Assembly (NCBI GenBank): GCA_945907045.1
Contig: CAMDSH010000017.1
Coordinates: 1 to 64,000 of the forward strand
Source: Rhizobium sp. Q54
GTDB taxonomy: Bacteria > Pseudomonadota > Alphaproteobacteria > Rhizobiales > Xanthobacteraceae
Direction: 5' to 3'
Length of the DNA: 64,000 nt
Shown: positions 8,069-16,375 of the stretch, in pieces
Layout of the letters: each line of letters starts with the position of its first letter
Position numbering within the stretch: the first letter of the stretch is position 1
Notes under the pieces: generated by a model
The model's input: the letters and a program-made list of their open reading frames with translations, nothing else
Told to the model about the DNA's origin: nothing
Databases searched by the model: none
Translations under genes and position numbers: made by a program

Positions 8069-8521
8069 ATGACGTTGATCTTCAACCGCCGGCAGGTTTT
8101 GGCTTACAGCGCGGCAGCGGCCGCGGTGTTGAGCGGTACAATCAAACCTGCTGCCGCGGCGAACGACTCCGCTGAGCTGATCAAGAAATTCACCGGCGGC
8201 AAGACACCGCAACAGGGCCGCGTCAAACTCGACTTGCCGGAAATCGCCGAAAACGGAAATACCGTTCCGATGACGGTCGTGGTCGAAAGCCCGATGACCG
8301 AGCAATCCTACGTGAGCGATGTCATGGTCGTCGCAGACGGCAATCCGAACGGCGGCGTGGTCACCTTCCACTTCTCGCCCGCGAGCGGCGTGGCGGAAGC
8401 CAACACCCGCATCCGGCTCGCGACTTCGCAGGACATCATCGCGGTCGCAAAAATGAATGACGGATCGTTCTTCATGGCCAGCAAGCCGGTGAAGGTGACG
8501 ATCGGCGGCTGCGGCGGCTGA
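8069..8521 (+). CDS. soxY: SoxY, sulfur-carrier protein
   Basis: 150 residues from the ATG at 8069, which has AGGAG 8 bases upstream; an upstream in-frame ATG at 7979 would add a non-signal extension. A twin-arginine signal is present (FNRRQVLAYSAAAAAVLSG). The protein ends in GGCGG, with Cys148 on the flexible arm that carries thiosulfate, sulfane and sulfonate intermediates among SoxXA, SoxB and SoxCD. SoxZ, which has no signal, is exported with it as a complex. First gene of soxYZ-B. Confidence 0.96.
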   Translation: MTLIFNRRQVLAYSAAAAAVLSGTIKPAAAANDSAELIKKFTGGKTPQQGRVKLDLPEIAENGNTVPMTVVVESPMTEQSYVSDVMVVADGNPNGGVVTFHFSPASGVAEANTRIRLATSQDIIAVAKMNDGSFFMASKPVKVTIGGCGG

Positions 8522-8561
8522 TAAAGAGCCGGAAGCTAAGAAAAGTTTTCAGGAGGATTCG

Positions 8562-8885
8562 ATGGCGGTTCCGCGCATCAAGCTCGACAGAAAAGAAGCG
8601 AAGAAGGGCGAACTCGTCGAGGTCAAGGCCCTCGTGTCGCACGTCATGGAATCCGGCCAGCGCAAGGACAGCGCAGGCAAGACCATCCCGCGCAAGATTC
8701 TCAACAAGTTCACCTGCACCGTAAACGGCAAGGCCGTTTTCTCCGCCGATTTCGAACCGGCGGTCGCGGCCAATCCGTACATCCAGTTCAAGTTCAAGGC
8801 GCAGGAATCGGGCAAGGTGGAACTGACTTGGACCGACGACGACGGCTCCAAGATCGTCGGCGAAGAGACCATCACGGTAACCTGA
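8562..8885 (+). CDS. soxZ: SoxZ, sulfur-carrier scaffold protein
   Basis: 107 residues without signal peptide, the normal SoxZ size, starting MAVPRIKLDRKEAKKGELVE after an AGGAGG site. It has the immunoglobulin-like beta fold pattern and includes VSHVMESGQRKD and FKAQESGKVELTW, both typical of SoxZ. It forms a heterodimer with SoxY and travels through the Tat pathway on the SoxY signal. It begins 40 bases after soxY. Confidence 0.96.
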   Translation: MAVPRIKLDRKEAKKGELVEVKALVSHVMESGQRKDSAGKTIPRKILNKFTCTVNGKAVFSADFEPAVAANPYIQFKFKAQESGKVELTWTDDDGSKIVGEETITVT

Positions 8886-8975
8886 CGCGTCTTAATCCTT
8901 CCGGCGGCGGCGTATCGCCCGTGCGGAGACACGCAGCGGCGATATTTACGGGCTGCGAATCTGGCGGGCTGATCG

Positions 8976-10661
8976 ATGTTTTCCAGGCGCGACTTCCTGC
9001 AACTCGCGGCGGCCACCGCGGCGGTCTTGCCGCAAACCTCGGTGCGCGCCTTCGCGCAGCAGCGGCTGACGCAAGCCGACCTTCTTAAATTCAATGCGCT
9101 CGGCAATGTCACGCTGATGCACATCGCCGATGTGCACGGCACGCTGACGCCGGTTTATTTCCGCGAGCCGTCGGTCAATCTCGGCGTCGGCGACGTCAAG
9201 GGTTTGCCGCCGCACATCAACGGCAAGACGTTTTTAACCCGCTACGGTATTCCGGAGAAATCCGCCGCCGCTTACGCGCTTACGTTCGAGGATTTCGAGG
9301 CGCTGGCGAAAACCTATGGCCGCATCGGCGGGCTGGATCGCGCGGCGGCGGTGCTCAAGGCGGTGCGCTCGGAGCGCGGCGAGGACAAAGTGCTGTTCCT
9401 CGACGGCGGCGACACCTGGCAGGGCTCGCTCGGCGCCAACCGGAGCAAGGGCCAGGACATGGTCGATTGCTTCAAGCTGCTCAAGCCCGACGCCATGACG
9501 GGCCATTGGGAATTCACCTACGGCGAGAAACGGGTGAAGGAGATCATCGACGGTCTCGGTTTCCCGTTCCTCGCGTTGAACATTCGCGATACCGAGTGGC
9601 AGGAGCCGGTATTCGAGGCCTTCAAGCTGTTCGACAAAGGCGGCGTGAAGGTCGCCGTGCTGGGGCAGGCGTTTCCCTATACACCGGTCGCCAATCCGCG
9701 CTGGCTGATGCCGAAATGGTCTTTCGGAATTCGCGAGGATGAAGTGCGCGCCACGGTCGATAAGGCCCGAAAGGCCGGCGCGCAGCTTGTGGTGCTGCTT
9801 TCGCACAACGGCTTCGACGTGGACCGCAAGCTCGCCGCGCGCGTCGCCGGCATCGACGTGATCCTGACCAGCCACACCCACGATGCGCTCCCTGAAGCGG
9901 TCAAAGTCGGCAAGACGCTGCTGATCGCCAGCGGCAGCCAGGGAAAATTCATCTCTCGCCTCGATCTCGATGTGCGCGACGGCGCGGTGAAGGATTTCCG
10001 CTACAAATTGATCCCGCTGTTCGCCGATGTCATCCAGCCTGATCCCGAAATGAAAGCGGCCATCGAGAAAGCGCGCGCGCCTTACGCCACCGAACTCGCG
10101 CGCGTGGTCGGGCGCACGGATTCTCTGCTGTACCGGCGCGGCAATTTCAACGGTACCTTCGACGATCTCATTTGTTCGGCGCTGATCAAGGAGCGCGACG
10201 CCGAGATCGCGCTCTCGCCCGGTTTCCGCTGGGGTGCGAGCGTGCTCCCCAACAGCGCCATCACGGTCGAAGACATCCACAGCGCTACGGCGATCACCTA
10301 TCCGAACGCTTACCGGATGACGATGAGCGGCGAGCGGCTGAAGGAAATTCTCGAAGACGTCGCCGATAATCTGTTCAACCCCGATCCGTATTACCAGCAG
10401 GGCGGCGACATGGTCCGCTGCGGCGGGCTTGGTTACACGATCGACATCGCCAAGCCGCAGGGCCAGCGCATCTCGGGAATGACTTTTCTCAAAACCGGCA
10501 AGGCGATTGAGCCGAAGAGGGATTACACGGTCGCCGGCTGGGCGAGCGTCAATGAGGGAACCGAAGGCCCGCCGATCTGGGATGTGGTCGAGCGCTACAT
10601 CGCACGCGAAAAAGTCGTCATGGTTGCGCCCAACACCAGCGTGAAAATCGTCGGGGCATAA
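8976..10661 (+). CDS. soxB: SoxB, thiosulfohydrolase (dimanganese)
   Basis: 561 residues with a Tat signal (FSRRDFLQLAAATAAVLPQ). It belongs to the 5'-nucleotidase/metallophosphatase superfamily; metal-binding segments in order are LMHIADVHGTL (near residue 47), FLDGGDTWQGS (near 142), MTGHWEFTYG (near 175), VLLSHNGFDVDRKLA and LTSHTHDALPE. SoxB hydrolyses the SoxY-bound S-thiosulfonate to release sulfate, using two Mn ions. The second domain (from about 360) is the substrate-recognition 5'-nucleotidase C-terminal domain. A 90-base gap separates it from soxZ with no terminator visible. Confidence 0.96.
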   Translation: MFSRRDFLQLAAATAAVLPQTSVRAFAQQRLTQADLLKFNALGNVTLMHIADVHGTLTPVYFREPSVNLGVGDVKGLPPHINGKTFLTRYGIPEKSAAAYALTFEDFEALAKTYGRIGGLDRAAAVLKAVRSERGEDKVLFLDGGDTWQGSLGANRSKGQDMVDCFKLLKPDAMTGHWEFTYGEKRVKEIIDGLGFPFLALNIRDTEWQEPVFEAFKLFDKGGVKVAVLGQAFPYTPVANPRWLMPKWSFGIREDEVRATVDKARKAGAQLVVLLSHNGFDVDRKLAARVAGIDVILTSHTHDALPEAVKVGKTLLIASGSQGKFISRLDLDVRDGAVKDFRYKLIPLFADVIQPDPEMKAAIEKARAPYATELARVVGRTDSLLYRRGNFNGTFDDLICSALIKERDAEIALSPGFRWGASVLPNSAITVEDIHSATAITYPNAYRMTMSGERLKEILEDVADNLFNPDPYYQQGGDMVRCGGLGYTIDIAKPQGQRISGMTFLKTGKAIEPKRDYTVAGWASVNEGTEGPPIWDVVERYIAREKVVMVAPNTSVKIVGA

Positions 10662-10676
10662 CTGCGAATTTATTAT

Positions 10677-10692
10677 ATTCAATATACCGAAT
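10677..10692. promoter_or_regulatory. Perfect ATTC-N8-GAAT element before soxC
   Basis: ATTC (10677-10680), eight bases, GAAT (10689-10692), in an AT-rich patch within otherwise GC-rich DNA, 60 bases before the soxC ATG. This is exactly the motif recalled for the persulfide-sensing repressor SqrR. It suggests that soxCD (and perhaps soxEF) has its own promoter under the ArsR protein encoded at 3.6-4.0 kb. Confidence 0.65.
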
Positions 10693-10751
10693 GTGATATA
10701 GACGAGAAAACCAACAAGAAAAAGATTTCAGGGACGCTCGGGAAACGCCGG

Positions 10752-12029
10752 ATGAGCAAGAGCAAGGATCCCCAAGGCATCGAGAAGGGGACATCGCGCC
10801 GCCGCTTTCTCACCGGCGCGGCGGGCCTTGTTGCCGGCAGCGCCGCGCCGCGCGCGCTTGCCGACAACGCCAAGAACCAGCCGCCGAATGTCGCCGACTG
10901 GACACGCTCGCTCGGCGATGGCGTCGCGGTTCGCCCTTACGGCAATCCGTCGAAGTTCGAAAAGCACATCATTCGCCGCGATGTGCAGTGGCTCACCGCC
11001 AGCCGCGAGTCTTCGGTGAGCTTCACGCCGCTGCATGAACTCGACGGCATCATCACGCCGAGCGGTCTTTGTTTCGAGCGCCATCATTCCGGCATCGCGG
11101 AGATCGATCCCGCCGATTACCGGCTGATGTTGCACGGCCTCGTCGACAAGCCGCTGATGCTCACGCTCGACGATCTCAAGCGTTTTCCGCGCGTGAACAA
11201 AATCTATTTCCTCGAATGCGCCGCGAATTCCGGCATGGAGTGGCGCGGCGCGCAGCTCAACGGCTGCCAGTACACCCACGGCATGGTGCATTGCGTGGAA
11301 TATACCGGCGTGCCGCTGAAAGCTTTGCTGGCCGAAGCCGGGCTCAAGACAAACGCGAAATGGATCATGGCCGAAGGCGGCGACGCGGCGGCGATGAACC
11401 GGTCGATCCCGCTTTCAAAAGCGCTCGACGATTGCCTCGTCGCGTATCGGATGAACGGCGAGATGCTGCGCCCGGAGCAGGGCTATCCCGCGCGTCTCGT
11501 GGTGCCGGGCTGGGAGGGCAACATCTGGGTGAAATGGCTGCGCCGTCTGAAAATCGGCGACCAGCCATGGGAGACGCGCGAGGAGACGGCGAAATACACT
11601 GACCTTCTGGCGGATGGCAAAGCGCGCAAGCACACGTTCGTGATGGACGCAAAATCCGTCATCACCTCGCCGTCGCCGCAGGCGCCGGTCCGGCAAAAGG
11701 GCTTCACGGTCATCACCGGACTCGCATGGTCGGGGCGAGGCAAGATCAAGCGCGTCGATGTCTCGCTCGACGGCGGCAAGAACTGGCGCGCGGCGCGCAT
11801 CGATGGCCTCGTGCTCGACAAGGCCTGTGTGCGTTTCTATTACGAGCATGAGTGGAACGGCGAGGCGCTGCTACTGCAGTCGCGCGCCATCGATGAGAGC
11901 GGTTATGTGCAGCCGGGCAAGGACGCATTGCGAAAAATTCGCGGCGTGAATTCGATCTACCACAACAACGGCATTCAGACCTGGCATCTCAAGCCCGACG
12001 GCGAGGTTGAGAATGTCGAGGTCGGTTAG
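10752..12029 (+). CDS. soxC: SoxC, molybdopterin subunit of sulfane dehydrogenase SoxCD
   Basis: 425 residues with a twin-arginine signal (SRRRFLTGAAGLVAG). It is a sulfite-oxidase-family molybdoenzyme; the molybdenum-binding cysteine is in IYFLECAANSGMEW (near residue 157). A dimerisation (Mo-co dimer) domain fills the C-terminal third. SoxCD oxidises the outer sulfur still bound to SoxY, giving six electrons per turn; organisms with SoxCD usually oxidise thiosulfate fully to sulfate instead of storing sulfur. It overlaps soxD by 17 bases. Confidence 0.95.
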   Translation: MSKSKDPQGIEKGTSRRRFLTGAAGLVAGSAAPRALADNAKNQPPNVADWTRSLGDGVAVRPYGNPSKFEKHIIRRDVQWLTASRESSVSFTPLHELDGIITPSGLCFERHHSGIAEIDPADYRLMLHGLVDKPLMLTLDDLKRFPRVNKIYFLECAANSGMEWRGAQLNGCQYTHGMVHCVEYTGVPLKALLAEAGLKTNAKWIMAEGGDAAAMNRSIPLSKALDDCLVAYRMNGEMLRPEQGYPARLVVPGWEGNIWVKWLRRLKIGDQPWETREETAKYTDLLADGKARKHTFVMDAKSVITSPSPQAPVRQKGFTVITGLAWSGRGKIKRVDVSLDGGKNWRAARIDGLVLDKACVRFYYEHEWNGEALLLQSRAIDESGYVQPGKDALRKIRGVNSIYHNNGIQTWHLKPDGEVENVEVG

Positions 12030-12684
12030 CGCGCTCGTTGCGCTATTGATGCTGGCGCTCGCTGCGCCCGCGCCCGCGCAAACGAAAAATTCAAAACCCG
12101 GTCTCGGTATCGGCCGCGTGGCAACGCCCGCCGAGATCGCCGGTTGGGACATCGACGTGCGCCCCGACGGGCAGGGCGCGCCAACCGGCTCCGGCTCGGT
12201 CAAGGCGGGCGAGGAAATCTACATGAGCAAATGCGCCGCCTGCCACGGCGAGTTCGGCGAAAGCGCCGGGCGCTGGCCGCAAGTGGCGCAGGGCAAAGGC
12301 ACGCTCGCCTCGCACGATCCGGTTAAAACCGTCGGCTCGTATTATCCCTATCTCTCCAGCGTGTTCGATTATGTTCGCCGCGCGATGCCGTTCGGCGACG
12401 CTCAGTCGCTTTCCAACGATGAGCTTTACGCCGTTGTCGCGTACTTGCTGTTCCTCAACGATATCGTCGACGACAAATTCGTGCTCTCGAAGGAGACCTG
12501 GTCGAAGGTAAAGATGCCGAATGCGGGCGGCTTTTTCGAAGACGACCGCGCGACGTCGGAGCGCTCGTTCTGGGGCCGCAATCCGTGCATGAGCAATTGC
12601 CGCCCGGCGGTGAAGATTTTAAACCGCGCGCGCGTGCTCGACGTGACGCCGGACGAAAAGAAGCCGGGCCACGGCGTCGACTAG
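12013..12684 (+). CDS. soxD: SoxD, cytochrome c subunit of sulfane dehydrogenase, short monoheme form
   Basis: I choose the ATG at 12013 (GAGG seven bases upstream) over the TTG at 12007. The 223-residue protein has a Sec signal (MSRSVSALVALLMLALAA) and one heme site CAACH (74-78), plus a conserved C-terminal NPCMSNCRPA. SoxD of Paracoccus is a diheme protein of nearly 400 residues; this one has only the first heme domain and a normal stop, so it is the short type and not a broken gene. It is coupled to soxC by overlap. Confidence 0.9.
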   Translation: MSRSVSALVALLMLALAAPAPAQTKNSKPGLGIGRVATPAEIAGWDIDVRPDGQGAPTGSGSVKAGEEIYMSKCAACHGEFGESAGRWPQVAQGKGTLASHDPVKTVGSYYPYLSSVFDYVRRAMPFGDAQSLSNDELYAVVAYLLFLNDIVDDKFVLSKETWSKVKMPNAGGFFEDDRATSERSFWGRNPCMSNCRPAVKILNRARVLDVTPDEKKPGHGVD

Positions 12685-12847
12685 GGCGTTTTGCCGCACG
12701 AGAGCATTCGTTCTCCCGCCGCCGCCGCCACGCGCGCGATGTACTCTATGGGTAGAGAAAAAGAGAATACGTTCCGCGCCGGTTTGAAATCGATTTTTCA
12801 TTCCATAACGGGACGGGTCTAAGTTTCGGCGGAAAGCTTCGGGGGCG

Positions 12848-13186
12848 ATGGCTGACCGTGATTACAAAGGCCGCAGATGCGGCAAGTTCTTTCGCGCTGC
12901 GCTGGCGGGTGCGTTTCTCGCATTCGCCGCCAGCGCCGTTTACGCCGCCGACGCCGAACTCGGCCGCTATCTCGCCTCCGAATGCATGCCCTGTCACGGC
13001 GCCTCGACGGCGGCGAGCGCGATCCCGAACATTTTCGGCATCGCACCATCGGCTTTTATCGAAGTGATGAAAGGCTATCGCTCCAGGGAGCTTGCCAATC
13101 CCGTGATGCAGACCATCGCGAGCCGCCTCAAGGACGACGAAATCGAGGCGCTCGCCGCTTATTTCGCCATCGCTAAACGAGAGTAG
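12848..13186 (+). CDS. soxE: Small monoheme cytochrome c (SoxE / FccA-like)
   Basis: 112 residues with an N-terminal signal (FRAALAGAFLAFAASAVYA) and one heme motif CMPCH in LASECMPCHGAST. A late Met in LANPVMQTIA is a candidate axial ligand. It ends 12 bases before a flavoprotein, the arrangement of flavocytochrome c sulfide dehydrogenase, where this subunit takes electrons from FAD. A 163-base gap separates it from soxD, without a clear terminator. Confidence 0.87.
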   Translation: MADRDYKGRRCGKFFRAALAGAFLAFAASAVYAADAELGRYLASECMPCHGASTAASAIPNIFGIAPSAFIEVMKGYRSRELANPVMQTIASRLKDDEIEALAAYFAIAKRE

Positions 13187-13198
13187 GGGGAGACGAAC

Positions 13199-14476
13199 AT
13201 GACCAACCTCACACGCAGACATTTTACTTCGCTTGCCGGCGCTTCGCTGTTCTCGGCATCGCCGCTGTTCGCGCCGCGCGCCTTCGGCCAGGCCAAGCCG
13301 AAGCTTGTCGTCATCGGCGGAGGACCCGGCGGCGGCACCATCGCGCGCTACGTCGCCAAGGATTCCGCCGGCGCCATCGATGTGACGCTGATCGAGCCGC
13401 AGAAAATATTCACCACGTGTTTCTTCTCCAACATTTATGTCGGCGGCTTCCGCGATTTCAAATCGCTCACCCACACTTACGACAAGGTGCGAAAAGGCGG
13501 TGTGAAGGTGGTGCACGACATGGCCGCCGCCATCGACCGCGACAAGAAGCAGGTCGTGCTGGCGGGCGGACAGCGCATTCCTTATGACAAACTGGTCGTC
13601 GCGCCCGGCATCGACATCAAATTCGATTCCGTTCCCGGTTATTCGGAAGCGGCCGCCGAGATCATGCCGCACGCCTGGAAACCCGGCGGGCAGACACAGC
13701 TTCTGGTCAAGAGACTCAACGCGCTGAAAGACGGCGACACGATTGTCATGATCGCGCCGCCGAATCCGTATCGCTGCCCGCCCGGTCCCTACGAGCGCGT
13801 TTCCATGTTCGCGCACGTGCTCAAGAAGAAGGGCTACAAGAAATCGAAGATCATCGTTCTCGATCCGAAAACCACATTCTCCAAGCAGGCGTTGTTCCTC
13901 GAGGGTTGGGAAAAGCATTACCCCGGCATGGTGGAATGGCAGGACCCGAAGGTGCACGGCGGCATCAAGGGCGTCGATCCGAAAACCGGCGAAGTGAAAA
14001 CCGATCTCGCCACTTACAAGGGCGCTCTGGTCAATGTCATTCCGGCACAGATGGCGGGCAAGGTAGCGCGCTTCGCCGGACTGACGGACGCCTCCGGCTT
14101 CTGCCCGATCGACCCCGAGAATATGAAGTCGAAGGTCGATCCCAACATCTTCGTGGTCGGCGATGCCTGCATTCCCGGCGACATGCCGAAGTCGGCGTTC
14201 TCCGCCAACAGCCAGGCCAAGGTCGCGGCCATGATCATCCGCGCCGAACTCACGCAGGCGCGGGCGTTTCCGGCGCGCTATTCCAACACCTGCTGGAGCC
14301 TGATCGCACCCGACGACGACGTGAAGGTCGGCGGCGCCTATGAGCCGGACGACGGCAAGATCAAGGCGACGACCAGTTTCGTCAGCCAGAAGGGCGAGAC
14401 GGCGGATCTGCGCAAGCAGAACTACAAGGAGTCGATTGATTGGTATAACGGCATCGTCGCCGACATTTTCGGCTGA
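13199..14476 (+). CDS. soxF: Flavoprotein of flavocytochrome c sulfide dehydrogenase (SoxF / FccB)
   Basis: 425 residues with a Tat signal (NLTRRHFTSLAGASLF) followed by the FAD-binding VVIGGGPGGGTIARYV. Cys in KIFTTCFFSN and PYRCPPGPYERVSM occupy the places of the redox disulfide of FccB and of sulfide:quinone reductases. FVVGDACIPGDMPKSA is the second FAD-binding segment. The C-terminal part (CWSLIAPDDDVKVGG) fits the FccB-type domain. With SoxE it oxidises sulfide in the periplasm. GGGGGAG precedes the ATG. Confidence 0.92.
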   Translation: MTNLTRRHFTSLAGASLFSASPLFAPRAFGQAKPKLVVIGGGPGGGTIARYVAKDSAGAIDVTLIEPQKIFTTCFFSNIYVGGFRDFKSLTHTYDKVRKGGVKVVHDMAAAIDRDKKQVVLAGGQRIPYDKLVVAPGIDIKFDSVPGYSEAAAEIMPHAWKPGGQTQLLVKRLNALKDGDTIVMIAPPNPYRCPPGPYERVSMFAHVLKKKGYKKSKIIVLDPKTTFSKQALFLEGWEKHYPGMVEWQDPKVHGGIKGVDPKTGEVKTDLATYKGALVNVIPAQMAGKVARFAGLTDASGFCPIDPENMKSKVDPNIFVVGDACIPGDMPKSAFSANSQAKVAAMIIRAELTQARAFPARYSNTCWSLIAPDDDVKVGGAYEPDDGKIKATTSFVSQKGETADLRKQNYKESIDWYNGIVADIFG

Positions 14477-14502
14477 TCCGGCGGCGCTGTTAAGGCGAAA
14501 GT

Positions 14503-14535
14503 GGCGGTCCGCACGGGCCGCCGTTTTGCTTTTTG
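14503..14535 (+). terminator. Rho-independent terminator after soxF
   Basis: GGCGGTCC (14503-14510), loop GCAC, GGGCCGCC (14515-14522), one T-G wobble, followed by GTTTTGCTTTTT. It closes the sox transcript 26 bases after the soxF stop. Confidence 0.75.
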
Positions 14536-14598
14536 CGTCGAGCAGCCGTTTCGCTTATGACAGTCCGGCGCAAGCCCACGTAACGAGCCGGAAAATCC

Positions 14599-15585
14599 AT
14601 GTCCAAGCTGAGACTCTCCGTCGCGGTCGGCCCCTATGACCGTACCCGCGCGCTGATCGACGGATCGGTGCAGATCGACGGCGTCACGCCGGTGTGCATG
14701 ACGCTCTCGCCGGAGGAGATTTTCTTCCGCGCCTTCCGCAACGCCGAATTCGATATCTGCGAACTTTCGCTTTCTAGCTCGACGGTGAAAACCGCGCAGG
14801 GAAACTTTCCTTACGTCGGCGTTCCCGCATTCGTCTCGCGCGCATTCCGTCACACCTCGATTTACGTTCGCACCGACCGCATCAAGAAACCTGCCGATCT
14901 CAAGGGCAAGCGCGTCGGCCTGCCGGAATATCAACTCACCGCGAACGTGTGGGCGCGCTCGATTCTGGAAGACGACTTCGGCGTCAAGCCGTCGGACATC
15001 ACCTGGGTGCGCGGCGGCATCGAGGATGCCGACCGTCCTGAAAAAATCACCATCAAGCTGCCGCCGGACGTGAAGCTGGAAGCGGCGCCCGCGGGCAAGT
15101 CGATTTCCACGTTGCTTGCGGAAGGCGCCATCGATGGTTTCATCGCGCCGCGCCCGCCGACGATCCCCGGTGGCCACCCCCATGTCGGCTGGCTGTTTCC
15201 CGATCCGGTCGCGGCTGCGAAGGATTATTTTAAGCGCACCGGCATTTTCCCGATCATGCACATCGTCGGCGTACGCCGCGAACTCGTCGACAAGCATCCG
15301 TGGCTCCCCTGCGCGGTGCTCAAAGGTTTTGAGCAGGCGAAGGCAAAAGCGCTCGATTTGCTGAGCGATACTTCCGCAACAAAAGTGACGCTCCCCTTCG
15401 TCGAAGAGCGTCTGCATGAGGCGCGCGATCTGATGGGGGCGGATTTCTGGTCCTACGGCGTTGCGCCCAACCGCAAGACGCTGGAGACGTTCTTCCGTCA
15501 CCACCATTCGCAAGGGTTATCGTCGCGGCTGGTGACGCCGGAGAACCTGTTTCATCCCTCGACGCTGGAGGCGTTCAAGCTTTAG
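14599..15585 (+). CDS. Periplasmic-binding-fold protein annotated in relatives as 4,5-dihydroxyphthalate decarboxylase-like
   Basis: 328 residues, no signal peptide, beginning KLRLSVAVGPYDRTRALIDG. It has the two-lobe substrate-binding-protein pattern: FFRAFRNAEFDICELSLSS, SIYVRTDRIKKPADLKGKRV and TGIFPIMHIVGVRRELV. The family includes Pht5-type decarboxylases and relatives of unknown activity. A homologue with the same landmarks (EEIFFR, DLxGKxVGxPE, TGIxPIMH) is at 28222-29298. Lack of a signal suggests a cytoplasmic enzyme, not a transport protein. The substrate is unknown. Confidence 0.7.
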   Translation: MSKLRLSVAVGPYDRTRALIDGSVQIDGVTPVCMTLSPEEIFFRAFRNAEFDICELSLSSSTVKTAQGNFPYVGVPAFVSRAFRHTSIYVRTDRIKKPADLKGKRVGLPEYQLTANVWARSILEDDFGVKPSDITWVRGGIEDADRPEKITIKLPPDVKLEAAPAGKSISTLLAEGAIDGFIAPRPPTIPGGHPHVGWLFPDPVAAAKDYFKRTGIFPIMHIVGVRRELVDKHPWLPCAVLKGFEQAKAKALDLLSDTSATKVTLPFVEERLHEARDLMGADFWSYGVAPNRKTLETFFRHHHSQGLSSRLVTPENLFHPSTLEAFKL

Positions 15586-15622
15586 AGTGCCCTTGCGTTG
15601 CTCTCGATCCGGGAGGCGTTGC

Positions 15623-16372
15623 GTGAAAATTGGAACAGTCATCATGATGGTCGCACTGACAGCCGGAACGGCCCGCGCGGCGGATATTCGCGTGATGAGC
15701 GGCGGCGCGCCGAAAGAAGCTCTGGCCGTGCTCACGCCGCAGTTTGAAAAACAGACCGGCCACAAGGTCGTCTTTATTCACGCGGTTATCGGCGTCCTGC
15801 GGCAGAAACTGGAAGCGGGCGAGCAAGCGGACGCGGCACTCATGCCGATCGACGCCATCGACGCGATGGTCAAGGCGAACCGGCTGCGCGCGGAAGGGCG
15901 CGTTACGCTCGGGCGGCTCGGGGTCAGCCTCGTCGTGCGCGAGGGTGCGGCGAAGCCGGATATCTCGACGACGGAGAATTTTCGCAAGGTTCTGCTGGCC
16001 GCGCGCTCGATCGCGCATCCGGTCGGCACGCCGAGCGCGGCCAATTTCATCAAGGTGATCGAGCAACTCGGCATCGCGGAAGCTGTGCAGAAAAAGGCCA
16101 TCCATCGCACCGCGCTCGACGGCGGCGTCGAACTGGTGGCGACGGGCGAGGCGGAAATCGGCGTCTATCCGACCAGCGAAGTGGTGCACGTCAAGGGCGT
16201 GAGCGTTGTCGGCGCGCTCCCGGCGGCGGCCCAGCCGGACATCGTTTACGGCGGAGCTGTTTCGTCGAGCGCGGCGGCGCCGGATGCCGCGGCGGCGTTC
16301 GTGAAATTTCTGGGCGCGGCGGAAAATCGCAGGGTCTGGAAAGACGCGGGCTTCGATCCGTCCGCCGGCTGA
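15623..16372 (+). CDS. ModA-like extracellular substrate-binding protein
   Basis: Start set at a GTG (15623) with GGGAGG six bases upstream; a signal peptide follows (KIGTVIMMVALTAGTARA). The 249-residue mature-type protein resembles the molybdate-binding ModA family (IRVMSGGAPKEALAVLTPQFEKQTGH; VATGEAEIGVYPTSEVV). No modBC genes are nearby. Orphan proteins of this kind are common in Bradyrhizobium relatives and are often not molybdate transporters, although SoxC needs molybdenum cofactor. Confidence 0.75.
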   Translation: MKIGTVIMMVALTAGTARAADIRVMSGGAPKEALAVLTPQFEKQTGHKVVFIHAVIGVLRQKLEAGEQADAALMPIDAIDAMVKANRLRAEGRVTLGRLGVSLVVREGAAKPDISTTENFRKVLLAARSIAHPVGTPSAANFIKVIEQLGIAEAVQKKAIHRTALDGGVELVATGEAEIGVYPTSEVVHVKGVSVVGALPAAAQPDIVYGGAVSSSAAAPDAAAAFVKFLGAAENRRVWKDAGFDPSAG

Positions 16373-16375
16373 CGT

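Noticed and set aside
8988-10661. SoxB as an ordinary 5'-nucleotidase
   Set aside because: The Tat signal, the GHWEF segment and position between soxYZ and soxCD mark it as SoxB.
12013-12684. SoxD as a truncated pseudogene
   Set aside because: The frame ends cleanly with a conserved-looking C-terminus (NPCMSNC) and no remnant of a second heme domain follows.
14422-15513. A 363-residue open frame on the minus strand
   Set aside because: It is antisense to the binding-fold gene at 14599-15585, has no motif and an amino-acid make-up (Arg, His, Asp, Ala) typical of antisense frames in GC-rich DNA.
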